From the NCBI GenBank assembly GCA_013373015.1, contig JABXIQ010000006.1, forward strand, positions 99,906-163,905: 64,000 bases of DNA, written 5' to 3'. The position numbers were made by a program, and so were the translations under genes. Below the pieces are notes generated by a model that saw only the letters and a program-made list of their open reading frames with translations, did no database searches and was not told the DNA's origin. Positions 17,475-26,484 of this stretch are shown in pieces (position 1 is the first letter of the stretch; each line of letters opens with the position of its first letter). The DNA is from Kangiellaceae bacterium. GTDB taxonomy: Bacteria; Pseudomonadota; Gammaproteobacteria; Enterobacterales; Kangiellaceae.

Positions 17475-19688
17475 TTAGAAGTTAAAACGAACCCCTACGC
17501 GAGCAGTACGCGGTTTGTCAGGGCGTGCACCGTATGGCTCACGAGCAACAATGCCATCATCTTCAAATAAGTTGTCGATAGTTGCATAAATAGCTACCGC
17601 ATCGCTAAACTTATACTCGCCCGCCAAATCAACAATCAAACGACTGTCAGTTTGTTGGAAAGCACCGCATGCAGGCTTTGTACAAACACCATCCACGTAG
17701 TTAATGTTGGTAAATAGATTCCACACTGAATTGTCATAGCCTAAAGACAATTGTGCTTGTTGTTCTGGGATATAAGGAATTGAATCACCTATGGTCACAT
17801 CACCCCAAGCTTCATTTTCGAAAGTACTACCAAACTCAGTATCCGTATAAGTGTAAGTAAAACGCACTGGCCAGTTTTTAGCAAATTCACCAATCACTTG
17901 CAACTCAACACCTTTAACTTCGGCTTCACCACCATTAAACTTATCGCCTTGATTATTAACATCACAGCCTGAATTAGATTGAGTACATTCGCCCAAAATA
18001 TTGTCGTAATCACTGTAGAATGCAATGATTTCACTGGTGTAAGTACCATTGCCAAAGCGCATGCCTAACTCATAATTCCAACTTTCTTCAGGCTCAGAGT
18101 CTGGGCTGTTACCCGGAGGTGTGAAACCTTTGTTGATGCCAAACAATAAGCTGGCATTGTCATTAAAAGACCATAAGGCACCAAAACCAGGCAAGACTTG
18201 TGAAACACTATTGCTTCGAGTGCTCAAATCAGCGTCTAAGCGAGTTGATGTTTTACCCCAGTCTTGACGCTCAAGATCAATATCTTCGTAACGTACACCA
18301 GGTGTTAAAATCCAGTCACCTACCGTGATTTTGTCAGTGATGAAATAAGACGTTGCTTCAGCGCTTTGCACTCGGTTGCCTGCATTACCCCATGCGCCCA
18401 AGTCGTCTAACACCAAACCGCCATTTTGTTGAACATAAAAGCTGTTACGTTGAAAACGATCTTCCTCGTCTTTATGCACTCGTATACCAAACTCCATTTC
18501 ATGCTCAGCACTACCCGTTGTAAAATCCCAATCTAAACGAGCCTGAACACCACGACTGACATAGGCTCGATTATTAGCACGCACTTCAATTTGATCACCG
18601 GCAGCAGTATCGGCTCCGTCTAATACAGACTGGAAATACACATCATTAGTATTATTTGTTGGATCATTCAAAGCACCAACCACATTTGCCCAGCTGTTTC
18701 GGCTACCAGCTACATGAAGCGCTTCTGTTTTAAACCAATTACGCTTAGTTTCATTGCGATAAGCAGTTACACGGAAATCTACTGAATCGGTTAAATCCGC
18801 ATAGTAATTAATTGCGTATTGATCGTGCTCACCGTCAAAGTTGTCCAGCTCAGATACTCCATACATGCGGTAAGGATTCGCCGCATAATCAGCATCGGTC
18901 AAACCTAAGTAAGATTGCTCAGAATCTTCTGTTGAATGCTGGATCTTGAAATCTAACTGCTGGTACACACCAGAGCCGTAATCGTTATTAAGGCGGAACT
19001 TAACCAAATAATCATCTTTGTCGAAGCCAGTTTCTTGACCTTTACGGTCGATAGTCTTGAAACCATCTGACTGATGCTTATTGGCTTCAACTAAGTAGCC
19101 AAAGTTATCGCTACCATCACCATAATAGAAGTGTGCGCGACGTTCTGAGTTTTCACCTATCTCTAATTTCAACTGGCCCTCGGCATCCACTGGAACTTGA
19201 CGAGACAACAAGTTTACTGCTCCACCCACTGTGAATGGACCATACTTAATCGCTGCAGGACCTTTCAACACTTCCATACCGGTAATACGATCAAAGGTAG
19301 GGAAATAATAGGCAGAAGATGCTGCGTAAGGTGCTGGCGCAATTAGCACCCCATCTTCCATAAGAGTAATACGGCCAGTACGCTCAGTACCTGTGCCACG
19401 CAAACCGATATTCGGACGCAAGCCTAACCCATCTTCCAACTGCAAATACACGCCTGGTATTTGCTGTAGAGCACGATTAATATCAGTATATTTGAATTCT
19501 TCTAGCTCTTGTTCAGAAACTACATGCGCAGAGCCTGGAACTTTTTGCGCAGCGTTACGATCACCGATAATAGTAATGGTTTCTGACTCGCCCTCGCCTT
19601 TTTTGTCGTCAGCCACAGCAGGGGAAGCCATTGATAATGCTGCGCAAACTGAGGCAGCTAATAGTGTTATTTTTAATGAAGGTTGCAT
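17475..19688 (-). CDS. TonB-dependent outer-membrane receptor, FecA-type
   Basis: This is a 22-strand outer-membrane channel for an iron complex, powered by TonB. It has a signal peptide (about 1-26), a TonB-box region (ETITIIGDRN) and a plug domain (about 45-155). The plug has FecA-like blocks: NIGLRGTGTERTGRITLMED, DGVLIAPAPYAASSAYYFP and KYGPFTVGGAVNLLSRQVP. The barrel ends in RVGVRFNF with the terminal Phe needed for outer-membrane assembly. Ferric dicitrate or a related carboxylate chelate is a plausible substrate, but this is inferred from the plug only. No fecI/fecR signalling genes or N-terminal signalling domain are seen. Fur-like and FNR-like sites lie upstream. Confidence 0.92.
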   Translation of the reverse strand: MQPSLKITLLAASVCAALSMASPAVADDKKGEGESETITIIGDRNAAQKVPGSAHVVSEQELEEFKYTDINRALQQIPGVYLQLEDGLGLRPNIGLRGTGTERTGRITLMEDGVLIAPAPYAASSAYYFPTFDRITGMEVLKGPAAIKYGPFTVGGAVNLLSRQVPVDAEGQLKLEIGENSERRAHFYYGDGSDNFGYLVEANKHQSDGFKTIDRKGQETGFDKDDYLVKFRLNNDYGSGVYQQLDFKIQHSTEDSEQSYLGLTDADYAANPYRMYGVSELDNFDGEHDQYAINYYADLTDSVDFRVTAYRNETKRNWFKTEALHVAGSRNSWANVVGALNDPTNNTNDVYFQSVLDGADTAAGDQIEVRANNRAYVSRGVQARLDWDFTTGSAEHEMEFGIRVHKDEEDRFQRNSFYVQQNGGLVLDDLGAWGNAGNRVQSAEATSYFITDKITVGDWILTPGVRYEDIDLERQDWGKTSTRLDADLSTRSNSVSQVLPGFGALWSFNDNASLLFGINKGFTPPGNSPDSEPEESWNYELGMRFGNGTYTSEIIAFYSDYDNILGECTQSNSGCDVNNQGDKFNGGEAEVKGVELQVIGEFAKNWPVRFTYTYTDTEFGSTFENEAWGDVTIGDSIPYIPEQQAQLSLGYDNSVWNLFTNINYVDGVCTKPACGAFQQTDSRLIVDLAGEYKFSDAVAIYATIDNLFEDDGIVAREPYGARPDKPRTARVGVRFNF

Positions 19689-19768
19689 GGTTTTGCCTTA
19701 ATCGTTCTCTCTTACCTAATGTCAGAGCTATAAGTGATTCATCAGTGGAGCGAATTATAGATCTAAAT

Positions 19769-19787
19769 GAGAACGATTATCAATAGC
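19769..19787 (-). promoter_or_regulatory. Fur box of the TonB receptor
   Basis: Read on the minus strand, 15 of 19 positions match the Fur consensus, including the core GATAATCGTTCTC. It lies about 80-100 bases before the receptor start, as expected for iron repression. Confidence 0.75.
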
Positions 19788-19808
19788 AAAGAGTAAATAT
19801 TCTTATTA

Positions 19809-19830
19809 TTATTTGATTTAGATCAAATAA
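19809..19830. promoter_or_regulatory. FNR/Anr-type box upstream of the TonB receptor
   Basis: TTGAT-TTAG-ATCAA at 19813-19826 matches the FNR/Anr consensus at every fixed position. The palindrome extends to nine-base arms (TTATTTGAT / ATCAAATAA). It is about 131 bases upstream of the receptor start and about 30 bases beyond the regA stop. Confidence 0.65.
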
Positions 19831-19859
19831 CCTCATTCCTAACCTCAAAATTAAGGATA

Positions 19860-20399
19860 TTAATGAGCTTTTGGCTTTTTGGATAACTTACGCTGCAAGG
19901 TTCTTCTGTGCATTCCTAAAGCTCGAGCAGTTGCAGATATATTTCCACCATGCTCAAGCAAAGTAGCCTGAATATGCTCCCACTCCATTCTCTCAACGGA
20001 TAGAGGCTGTTTGGAAACAGCTAACTCTTTACTTTGAGAAGTATGTTGTTGCAGAGCCTTAAGAACTTGACTTGCATTAGCTGGCTTTGGCAAATAATTA
20101 TCCGCTCCAAGCTTAATGGCTTGAACTGTTGTGACAATACTTGCGTAGCCGGTCAGAATTAAAATACTTGCAGACGGATAGCGTTTTCTGAGTTGGGGTA
20201 AGGAGCTTAAACCCGACTCTTGATCCAAAAATAAATCAATCACAATATAATCGAAATGTAATGTTCGATTAACAGAGTCAAGTTGCGAAATACTACTACA
20301 GTGAGTAACTGCAACAGATTTTCGGGCTAAAGACTTGGTTAACACTCGAGCAAAAGTATCATCATCTTCTAGTAATAAAAGTGATTTTTTATTGCTCAT
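19860..20399 (-). CDS. regA: RegA/PrrA-type redox response regulator
   Basis: A two-domain response regulator: the receiver has Glu11-Asp12-Asp13, phospho-acceptor Asp55 (VIDLFLD), Thr in ILTGYAS and Lys in YLPKPAN. A short linker leads to a Fis-type helix-turn-helix (GNISATARALGMHRRTLQRK). The length (179) and the HTH sequence match RegA/PrrA/ActR and pseudomonad RoxR, which tune respiratory and redox genes. Its ATG overlaps the kinase stop by four bases, so translation is coupled. A RegA-type palindrome sits upstream of the operon, suggesting autoregulation. Confidence 0.9.
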   Translation of the reverse strand: MSNKKSLLLLEDDDTFARVLTKSLARKSVAVTHCSSISQLDSVNRTLHFDYIVIDLFLDQESGLSSLPQLRKRYPSASILILTGYASIVTTVQAIKLGADNYLPKPANASQVLKALQQHTSQSKELAVSKQPLSVERMEWEHIQATLLEHGGNISATARALGMHRRTLQRKLSKKPKAH

Positions 20400-21679
20400 A
20401 CCGCTTCCTGAACGAAATGAATCGGGAGCTTAATAATCACTTTTGCACCACCCTCTGCATTATTCTCTATACTAAGCTCACCGCCAGCTCTTTCAATACT
20501 TGCGCTTGATACTAAAGATCCAACACCCATCCCCTGTTGAGAATGTTCATAAGGACTAATCCCGTATTGAGCCAAGAAGTCACTGTCTAGTCCGTTTCCA
20601 AAATCCGTAATGGTTAGAAAACAAATTTGCTTCTTGAGGTCAATGCTTACCTCGACTCGAAAAGTCATATCTTTCTTTGACTCTCCAGCAGCGTTACTAG
20701 CTTTAGCGGCATTATCAAAAATATTTAATAGCGCACTGTATAAGCCTATGTGACTATTTATGTAAGCACTTTCCCACAGCTCTACTTGATACTTTTCAAC
20801 TTTAATATTCACCGCAGGATCAATTAACCGATATTTATTCAAAGCAGTTGCCACAAATTCAGTTAAAGAAATAGCGACAAAATCTTGCGTCTTAAATTGT
20901 TGATACTGTTTAGACATTTGCTGCGTAATCAAGTTACAACGCGCCACTTGTTGCTGCATTAAGACAAGAGTTTCCTCATCCGCATTATGCCCATTTGCTT
21001 CGCTCAAATCTTCAAGTAATACCGACAAGGAAGATAGCGGTGTATTTAATTGATGAGCTGCATCTGCCGCCGCCAAGCCTAGAGCCATAATATGATCATC
21101 TCTAACTTGCTTATGCTTATTACGTTCCAAAGCGCTGTATTGCTGCTGAGTTATACGCGACAAACTGCCAACAACAAAGAACATCAATACGCTCGTACCA
21201 ATAAAAACCAACCACATGCCTAAAATATGTTCATTAAAAGAGTGACCTTGGTGCTCAGCGTTACCACTCCACCAAATTAACGAATACAGAATATTTGCCA
21301 ACAGCAAAATAATGAACGATTGTATTTGGTTTAAAATAGCTGCAGAAGTAACCACAGGTAAAAACAGTAGTGATATTAACGGGTTAACAGCTCCGCCAGT
21401 GGCATAAACATAGAGTGTTAAAAGAGATGCATCAATAATAAGGTTAATAAACAATAGTTGAGGGCTAGCATTTTTTTTCACCATAAACTGGTTAACAACC
21501 ACGATTAGCTGAAACGTTAGCACTACCCATACCGCGGCCAGTGGACTTTGCTCTAACCAAAATAAATACAATAACTGGATCAATAACGCCGCAGCTCTGA
21601 GCCAATTAAGGTTGTACAATATAGATTTGGTAATACGCTGGTTGAGCATAATAGTTATGTCTGTTTTTTGTTCGTTCAT
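20396..21679 (-). CDS. regB: RegB/PrrB-type redox sensor histidine kinase
   Basis: This membrane kinase senses respiratory redox state through the quinone pool and a reactive cysteine, then phosphorylates RegA. Six hydrophobic segments fill residues about 25-175, with the RegB quinone-site motif read here as TGGAVNPL (residues 94-101). The H-box is AADAAHQLNTPLSSL with His209. Cys248 in QQQVARCNL lies where RegB has its redox-active Cys, as far as I can align by eye. The ATP-binding domain follows with IFDNAAKAS (N-box), ITDFGNGL (G1) and GMGVGSL (G2). The gene is the first of a two-gene operon with regA. Confidence 0.9.
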   Translation of the reverse strand: MNEQKTDITIMLNQRITKSILYNLNWLRAAALLIQLLYLFWLEQSPLAAVWVVLTFQLIVVVNQFMVKKNASPQLLFINLIIDASLLTLYVYATGGAVNPLISLLFLPVVTSAAILNQIQSFIILLLANILYSLIWWSGNAEHQGHSFNEHILGMWLVFIGTSVLMFFVVGSLSRITQQQYSALERNKHKQVRDDHIMALGLAAADAAHQLNTPLSSLSVLLEDLSEANGHNADEETLVLMQQQVARCNLITQQMSKQYQQFKTQDFVAISLTEFVATALNKYRLIDPAVNIKVEKYQVELWESAYINSHIGLYSALLNIFDNAAKASNAAGESKKDMTFRVEVSIDLKKQICFLTITDFGNGLDSDFLAQYGISPYEHSQQGMGVGSLVSSASIERAGGELSIENNAEGGAKVIIKLPIHFVQEAV

Positions 21680-21724
21680 TATAAAACAATTAGTCTTTTA
21701 ATAATATTAAAGGCACCTATAACC

Positions 21725-21745
21725 CATGCGACAATTTGTCGCATG
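21725..21745. promoter_or_regulatory. Perfect RegA/PrrA-type palindrome in the divergent gap
   Basis: Ten-base arms CATGCGACAA and TTGTCGCATG are separated by a single T. The core GCGAC-N5-GTCGC fits the GCGNC-Nx-GNCGC pattern described for RegA/PrrA. It lies 46 bases before regB and about 60 bases before the divergent outer-membrane gene. Confidence 0.7.
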
Positions 21746-21804
21746 TTCAGTTTTAACCTCAGACCTTATAATTCATTCACTTTTTATCCAGTCATATCAA
21801 TGTT

Positions 21805-22779
21805 ATGAAAAATCAATTGTTTTCCTTTATAGTTTCTTGCGTATTGCTGACCAGCGCAACTATGTGCTTTGCCGATTCCACCCGCCCAGATGATCATGCC
21901 CCTATCAATGTTATGGGTGATCATATGCACAATAAAGGCGAATGGATGATTGGTTATCGTTATAAAACCATGTACATGCAAGACCTCTATCTCAATAACG
22001 ACAAAATCCGCGAACAACAAGTATTAGCCGACTTTATGATGGTTCCTCAAGAGATGGATATGACAATGCATATGCTTGGTGTCATGTACGCGCCAAGTGA
22101 TTCGGTTACGCTTACCGCAATGCTCCCATTTATGGAAAAAGAAATGCAAGGTATCAATCGCATGGGACAATCTACTGAATCCAATAGCTCAGGGATTGGT
22201 GATATAAAAGTTAATAGCCTGATTTTATTAGAAGAATCTGGCAGCACCCATACTCATGCTCATCTAGGAATATCCATTCCTACAGGATCAATTGATAAGT
22301 CGAAAAATGGGATGCGCTTGCCTTATGGTATGCAAGCAGGCTCTGGCACATGGGATTTCAATACTGGCATTACCCATAAAAGATTTTTTGAGCACAGCTC
22401 ATTCGGGATTCAAGCTCTTGCAACATTACGAACTGGGGAGAATGACAACAACTACAGATTGGGCAATAAATATCAATTAAACACATGGTATGCCTATAAC
22501 CTCAATCATCATTGGGCACTATCAATTGGTGTAGATTATATTAAAAATGATGACATTAAAGGCGCCGATCCTATGTTAAACCCCATGATGAGTCCTAATT
22601 CACGCGCTGAATTAGCCGCATCAAAACGCTCAAATACTCACTTAGGAGTCAATTACTTAGATGCCAGCGGTCATCGCTTTGCCATTACGCTTGCTAAAGA
22701 AATTTATCGTGATTTTGATGCACCTCGACTTGCTCAAGACTGGTCATTCAATTTTGGTTGGCAATACGCATTCAAATAA
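21805..22779 (+). CDS. Met/His-rich outer-membrane beta-barrel, putative metal-related transporter
   Basis: A signal peptide (about 1-23, ending CFAD) precedes a beta-strand-rich protein of 324 residues that ends in an aromatic-rich strand (FNFGWQYAFK). The first 110 mature residues are remarkably rich in Met and His: VMGDHMHNKGEWMIGYRY, FMMVPQEMDMTMHMLGVMY and LPFMEKEMQGINRMG. This pattern recurs in outer-membrane proteins of the phenol-MetA-like fold that are often found beside copper or heavy-metal genes. Copper relevance is inferred. It is divergent from regBA with the RegA-type palindrome between them, and a terminator follows. Confidence 0.75.
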   Translation: MKNQLFSFIVSCVLLTSATMCFADSTRPDDHAPINVMGDHMHNKGEWMIGYRYKTMYMQDLYLNNDKIREQQVLADFMMVPQEMDMTMHMLGVMYAPSDSVTLTAMLPFMEKEMQGINRMGQSTESNSSGIGDIKVNSLILLEESGSTHTHAHLGISIPTGSIDKSKNGMRLPYGMQAGSGTWDFNTGITHKRFFEHSSFGIQALATLRTGENDNNYRLGNKYQLNTWYAYNLNHHWALSIGVDYIKNDDIKGADPMLNPMMSPNSRAELAASKRSNTHLGVNYLDASGHRFAITLAKEIYRDFDAPRLAQDWSFNFGWQYAFK

Positions 22780-22822
22780 TACAAGTAAATCATTTTAATA
22801 ATAAACATTATCCACTAACGTT

Positions 22823-22848
22823 AGCTGGCCTTTGCCAGCTTTTTTTTA
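22823..22848 (+). terminator. Terminator after the outer-membrane gene
   Basis: The stem AGCTGGC / GCCAGCT has a four-base loop and is followed by eight T residues, 44 bases after the stop codon. Confidence 0.92.
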
Positions 22849-22897
22849 TCCATAATTAGCCTATAATGACACCAACTACATTAAAGGTCTTTTACTG

Positions 22898-23107
22898 ATG
22901 AAAACACTTGTTTGTTTGCTGTGTGTATTAAGTTTGCTAGGCTGCTCTTCTGAAGAGAAAGAGTCCGATAAACTACTCACAAACTACAAAGATCACCATT
23001 TGGAAAAGGCCAAGCAAGCTGAGCAGCAAATCAATCAGCGTGCGGAAAACCTCGAACAACAGTTAAAAGAAGCAACCACTAATCAAGAAGACGATCCGCA
23101 ACTTTAA
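22898..23107 (+). CDS. Small lipoprotein of unknown function
   Basis: A 69-residue precursor with a lipoprotein signal ending in the lipobox LLGC (Cys16). The mature part is highly charged and predicted helical or coiled coil (EKAKQAEQQINQRAENLEQQ). Ser-Ser after the Cys lacks the Asp inner-membrane retention signal, so outer-membrane sorting is likely. It ends six bases before greB and may share its transcript. No family is recognised. Confidence 0.75.
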   Translation: MKTLVCLLCVLSLLGCSSEEKESDKLLTNYKDHHLEKAKQAEQQINQRAENLEQQLKEATTNQEDDPQL

Positions 23108-23113
23108 TTACCT

Positions 23114-23593
23114 ATGAAACGCTCAAACCTAATCACCCTTGCGGGCGCTACTCGCTTGCGCAATGAACTAGCCCATTTATGGAAAAACCTGAGACCCGAA
23201 GTCACTAAAGCATTAGCTGCCGCTGCTGCCGAGGGTGACCGAAGCGAAAATGCCGAATATATTTATAGAAAAAAACAGCTGCGAGAAATTGATCGACGCT
23301 TAAGATACTTGCAAAAAAGAACTCAAGAAATGCAGGTCATTGAGCGTAAGCCCTCCAATCAAGAGGCTGTTTTTTTTGGCGCTGAAGTGACTCTAGAAGA
23401 CGAAATGGGCAAGGAAGTTATGTACCGCATTGTGGGATCTGACGAGTTTGATGTAGAAGAGCATTACATCAGTGTTGATTCACCAATGGCTCGAGCTTTA
23501 TTAAAAAAACAACTTGATGATCAAGTCGAAGTGTTATTGCCAAGCGGCAAGAAAGAGTTCTGGATAACCTATATTCATTACCCAGAACTATGA
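23114..23593 (+). CDS. greB: Transcription elongation factor GreB
   Basis: GreB enters the RNA polymerase secondary channel and stimulates cleavage of backtracked RNA. The N-terminal coiled coil carries the acidic tip EGDRSENAEYIYRKKQLREI, and the C-terminal FKBP-like domain contains FFGAEVTLEDE and ends PSGKKEFWITYIHYPEL, the GreB rather than GreA version. The 159 residues fit the family. The ATG follows the lipoprotein stop after six bases. The ribosome binding site is weak. Confidence 0.96.
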   Translation: MKRSNLITLAGATRLRNELAHLWKNLRPEVTKALAAAAAEGDRSENAEYIYRKKQLREIDRRLRYLQKRTQEMQVIERKPSNQEAVFFGAEVTLEDEMGKEVMYRIVGSDEFDVEEHYISVDSPMARALLKKQLDDQVEVLLPSGKKEFWITYIHYPEL

Positions 23594-23618
23594 CCTCATA
23601 AAAGTAGAGTATTAATAT

Positions 23619-25217
23619 TTACAAATGAGCCTTACGTTCTCTAGACAAACCTAAATACAAACTTAGACACATAATTATCAATACTATGGTAAAGGGCAAG
23701 CCAACTGTAATCGCCGCCGCTTGAAGCGCTCCCAAGGCATCAGCACCACCTCCGAACAATAATGCAGCAGCTATCACACCCTCCATAGTAGCCCAGAAAA
23801 TTCGTTGAGCCACTGGCACATCGAGTTTACCACCCGCGGTAATGCTATCGATGACTAGTGAACCTGAGTCAGATGAAGTGATAAAAAACACTAAAACCAA
23901 CACTATGGCTAAGAATGAAGTAATATGCCCGAATGGTAAATTATCAAGCATTTGGAACAAAGCTAAAGAGCTATCAGTAATTCCATTGGCAAGCTCGCCA
24001 ACGCCTTGCTTAACTTGCTCCAAGCCATTACCGCCAAAGGTTGCCATCCACACCGTTGTGACCAAGGTTGGTACAATCAACACCGCCATAATAAACTGTC
24101 TAACCGTTCTACCTCGCGAAATACGAGCAATAAACATGCCGACAAAAGGTGACCATGAAATCCACCACGCCCAATAAAAGACTGTCCAGCCGTGATAAAA
24201 AGTTTCATCTTCACGCCCAATCCAGTTACTGAGCGGTATTATGTGTTCCACATAAGATAGCAAGGTAGTCGCAACACCGTTTAGAACCATCGTGGTTGAA
24301 CCTGCAATAATCACAAATAGCATTAACGCAAATGCCAAAGACATATTGATATTACTGAGAATTTTCACTCCGCCATCAAGTCCACGCACGACAGAAAAGA
24401 TTGCGACAATAGTGACGGCAAAAATAATAGCAATCTGAGTACCTATGGTATTCGGAATATCAAATAAGAAATTAAGACCTCCCGCCGCCTGCTGAGCTCC
24501 AAAGCCCAGAGATGTTGCAAGCCCAAATATAGTGGCAAGTACAGCAACCGTATCAATCACGTTACCAGGCCAACCCCAAACTCGTTCACCCAATAATGGG
24601 AAAAATGTTGAACGAATGGTTAAAGGCATATTGCAGTTATAAGCAAAAAAGGCCAGTGATAAACCAACTACTGCATAAATCGCCCAAGGGTGTAAGCCCC
24701 AATGGAACATTGTGGCACCCATTGCCATCTTTGCTGATGCTTCAGTACCTTCTGGTGTGTTAAGAGGCGTTCCAAACCAGTTAGTAAAATAGCCCACAGG
24801 TTCTGCAACACTCCAGAACATAAGGCCGATCCCCATCCCTGCTGCAAATAACATGGCAAACCACGACATAAGGCTAAAATCAGCTTTCGCTTCTGAACCA
24901 CCAAGTCTTATTTTACCTAAAGGCAACACAATCAATAACAAGCAGAATAAGACAAAAATGTTACCACCGACCATAAACAACCAGTCAAAGTTATCAATCG
25001 ACCATGCCTTAGAAGCATCGAAAGCTTGCTTAGCCGACTCTGGAAAAATCAAAGTTCCAATGACAAACAGGACTATTAGTAAAGAAGAAAAGAAAAATAC
25101 TGGGTTATGTAGATCCATACCCAATACTTCAACATTATGCTCTCCTACCTCGTGTTCAGTTTCATAAACTGGATCATCTACTTCTGGAATATCATTACTC
25201 TCTAAATTATCACTCAT
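23619..25217 (-). CDS. BCCT family transporter (betaine/choline/carnitine type)
   Basis: This is a sodium- or proton-coupled uptake transporter for quaternary ammonium compounds, most likely glycine betaine or choline. It has 532 residues with about 12 transmembrane segments. The family's aromatic block WTVFYWAWWISWSPFVGMF and the GMGIGLMFW glycine segment are clear. Both termini are short, so it lacks the long regulatory C-tail of BetP. The ATG at 25217 is preceded by GGGGGA; the longer upstream frame would overlap the porin gene and adds no hydrophobic start. It is downstream of the porin gene on the same strand, with a MarR regulator divergent. Confidence 0.95.
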   Translation of the reverse strand: MSDNLESNDIPEVDDPVYETEHEVGEHNVEVLGMDLHNPVFFFSSLLIVLFVIGTLIFPESAKQAFDASKAWSIDNFDWLFMVGGNIFVLFCLLLIVLPLGKIRLGGSEAKADFSLMSWFAMLFAAGMGIGLMFWSVAEPVGYFTNWFGTPLNTPEGTEASAKMAMGATMFHWGLHPWAIYAVVGLSLAFFAYNCNMPLTIRSTFFPLLGERVWGWPGNVIDTVAVLATIFGLATSLGFGAQQAAGGLNFLFDIPNTIGTQIAIIFAVTIVAIFSVVRGLDGGVKILSNINMSLAFALMLFVIIAGSTTMVLNGVATTLLSYVEHIIPLSNWIGREDETFYHGWTVFYWAWWISWSPFVGMFIARISRGRTVRQFIMAVLIVPTLVTTVWMATFGGNGLEQVKQGVGELANGITDSSLALFQMLDNLPFGHITSFLAIVLVLVFFITSSDSGSLVIDSITAGGKLDVPVAQRIFWATMEGVIAAALLFGGGADALGALQAAAITVGLPFTIVLIIMCLSLYLGLSRERKAHL

Positions 25218-25231
25218 ACTATATCTTCCCC

Positions 25232-26338
25232 CTAGAAGTAGTAACCGATATTGATGTTTAAGCGTGAACGCCATTTTTCTGGCCCTGCATAAACCCCAAC
25301 ACCGGGACCTCCTGCGAACCACATATTTTTACCCGCAATCCAGTCCACATAGGTATACATGCCACCTTTTGCGAACATACAACCTGTAACATTTTGAATA
25401 GAATCGGTTAAACCTGAACGGTTAGATGCCTTAATATATGTACTGTCGTTATAGCAGGTAATGCTGTCTAAAAAGTCATTGCCAATATTGAACGTCTTGG
25501 CCACATTAAAACTAGAAACTTGCGCTTCTGCTGCAATATCAAAAGGGAACTCAAAGGCTGATAAGGCAATTCGATCATCAGCCGTGCCTAATTCGGCAGC
25601 AGAATCATATTGATATTGAACCAACTGAGCTTGGACATTCCAACCACCTTCAAACTTACCATCAAAGTGCATACCTGCAGCCCAATGATCGCCAGTTTGT
25701 AGACTGGTTGTATTTCTAAACTTGCCCGTTTGTAACGAAGCACCCAAGGTATGCTTACCCAACTTATATTGAGCTCTAAAGTTTAATTGGCCATCTTCTT
25801 TATTAGCACTTTCATTATTGTATGAGCTAGAAATATCGAATGAATATCGCCCCCATCTGGATGGGCTATCGTACTCGCTATTGAAGAAATAGGCTGTGTC
25901 AAAAATCCAATCACCACCCTCATGGCGCCACTTGATACCTGCATCATAGTCATCTTCCAGACCAAGATAGTAAGTACCTCCAAACCAAAAACTATGAGAC
26001 GCATAAGGTTCAATACCGAAAGGAACTTGAGTAACACCAGTAACAACAGTGTTATTTTTATCTAATTTATAGCCAAATTCTGCGTGGTGAATTGCTTCAA
26101 AACCTTGATACCATCGATATTGAGCATCAAGAAACCATTTTCCATGCTCCACATCAACATCAATCCTAAATAGTTCGAATTCAAAGGTTCCATTGGGCTC
26201 TTTATCATAATCTTTCCACGCATAATTAAGTCGAACAGCTCCCCCAATGTCCACTTTTGTTTCTTCTTCCGCTAACAAACCGTTTGAAAACATGGTCAAA
26301 CCGAGAGTCAGCAAAGCGCTAGTGACAACACTCCGCAT
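25232..26338 (-). CDS. Outer-membrane porin-like beta-barrel
   Basis: From the ATG at 26338 (preceded by GAGGTG) it has 368 residues with a signal peptide ending LLAEEETK. It is rich in alternating aromatic strands (FEFELFRIDVDVEHGKWFLD, DYDAGIKWRHEGGDWIFDT) and ends in NINIGYYF, a C-terminal barrel signature. I see no named family strongly; it is most like the porins that pair with a transporter. It is 14 bases upstream of the BCCT gene in one operon, so it probably lets osmoprotectant cross the outer membrane. Confidence 0.8.
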   Translation of the reverse strand: MRSVVTSALLTLGLTMFSNGLLAEEETKVDIGGAVRLNYAWKDYDKEPNGTFEFELFRIDVDVEHGKWFLDAQYRWYQGFEAIHHAEFGYKLDKNNTVVTGVTQVPFGIEPYASHSFWFGGTYYLGLEDDYDAGIKWRHEGGDWIFDTAYFFNSEYDSPSRWGRYSFDISSSYNNESANKEDGQLNFRAQYKLGKHTLGASLQTGKFRNTTSLQTGDHWAAGMHFDGKFEGGWNVQAQLVQYQYDSAAELGTADDRIALSAFEFPFDIAAEAQVSSFNVAKTFNIGNDFLDSITCYNDSTYIKASNRSGLTDSIQNVTGCMFAKGGMYTYVDWIAGKNMWFAGGPGVGVYAGPEKWRSRLNINIGYYF

Positions 26339-26357
26339 AAAACACCTCAAAATATAT

Positions 26358-26396
26358 ACAATATTGTAGCTCACCAATTATACTTTGAACTCAAAG
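26358..26396. promoter_or_regulatory. Candidate MarR operator region
   Basis: Two perfect palindromes lie in the divergent gap: ACAATATTGT at 26358-26367 and CTTTGA-AC-TCAAAG at 26383-26396. They are 20-60 bases before the porin start and about 90 bases before the MarR start. Binding is inferred from position. Confidence 0.45.
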
Positions 26397-26484
26397 CATT
26401 TCAAGGGTGTTATATTTTCGTTCTCACAAGGTTAAATAGCAGGTAAAATAAGAACCTAAAACTAAGTAGATAGGAAAATCATTT

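Noticed and set aside
25218..25322. Extended N-terminus of the BCCT transporter
   Set aside because: It overlaps the porin gene, is Arg-rich without hydrophobic start, and the ATG at 25217 has a strong ribosome binding site.
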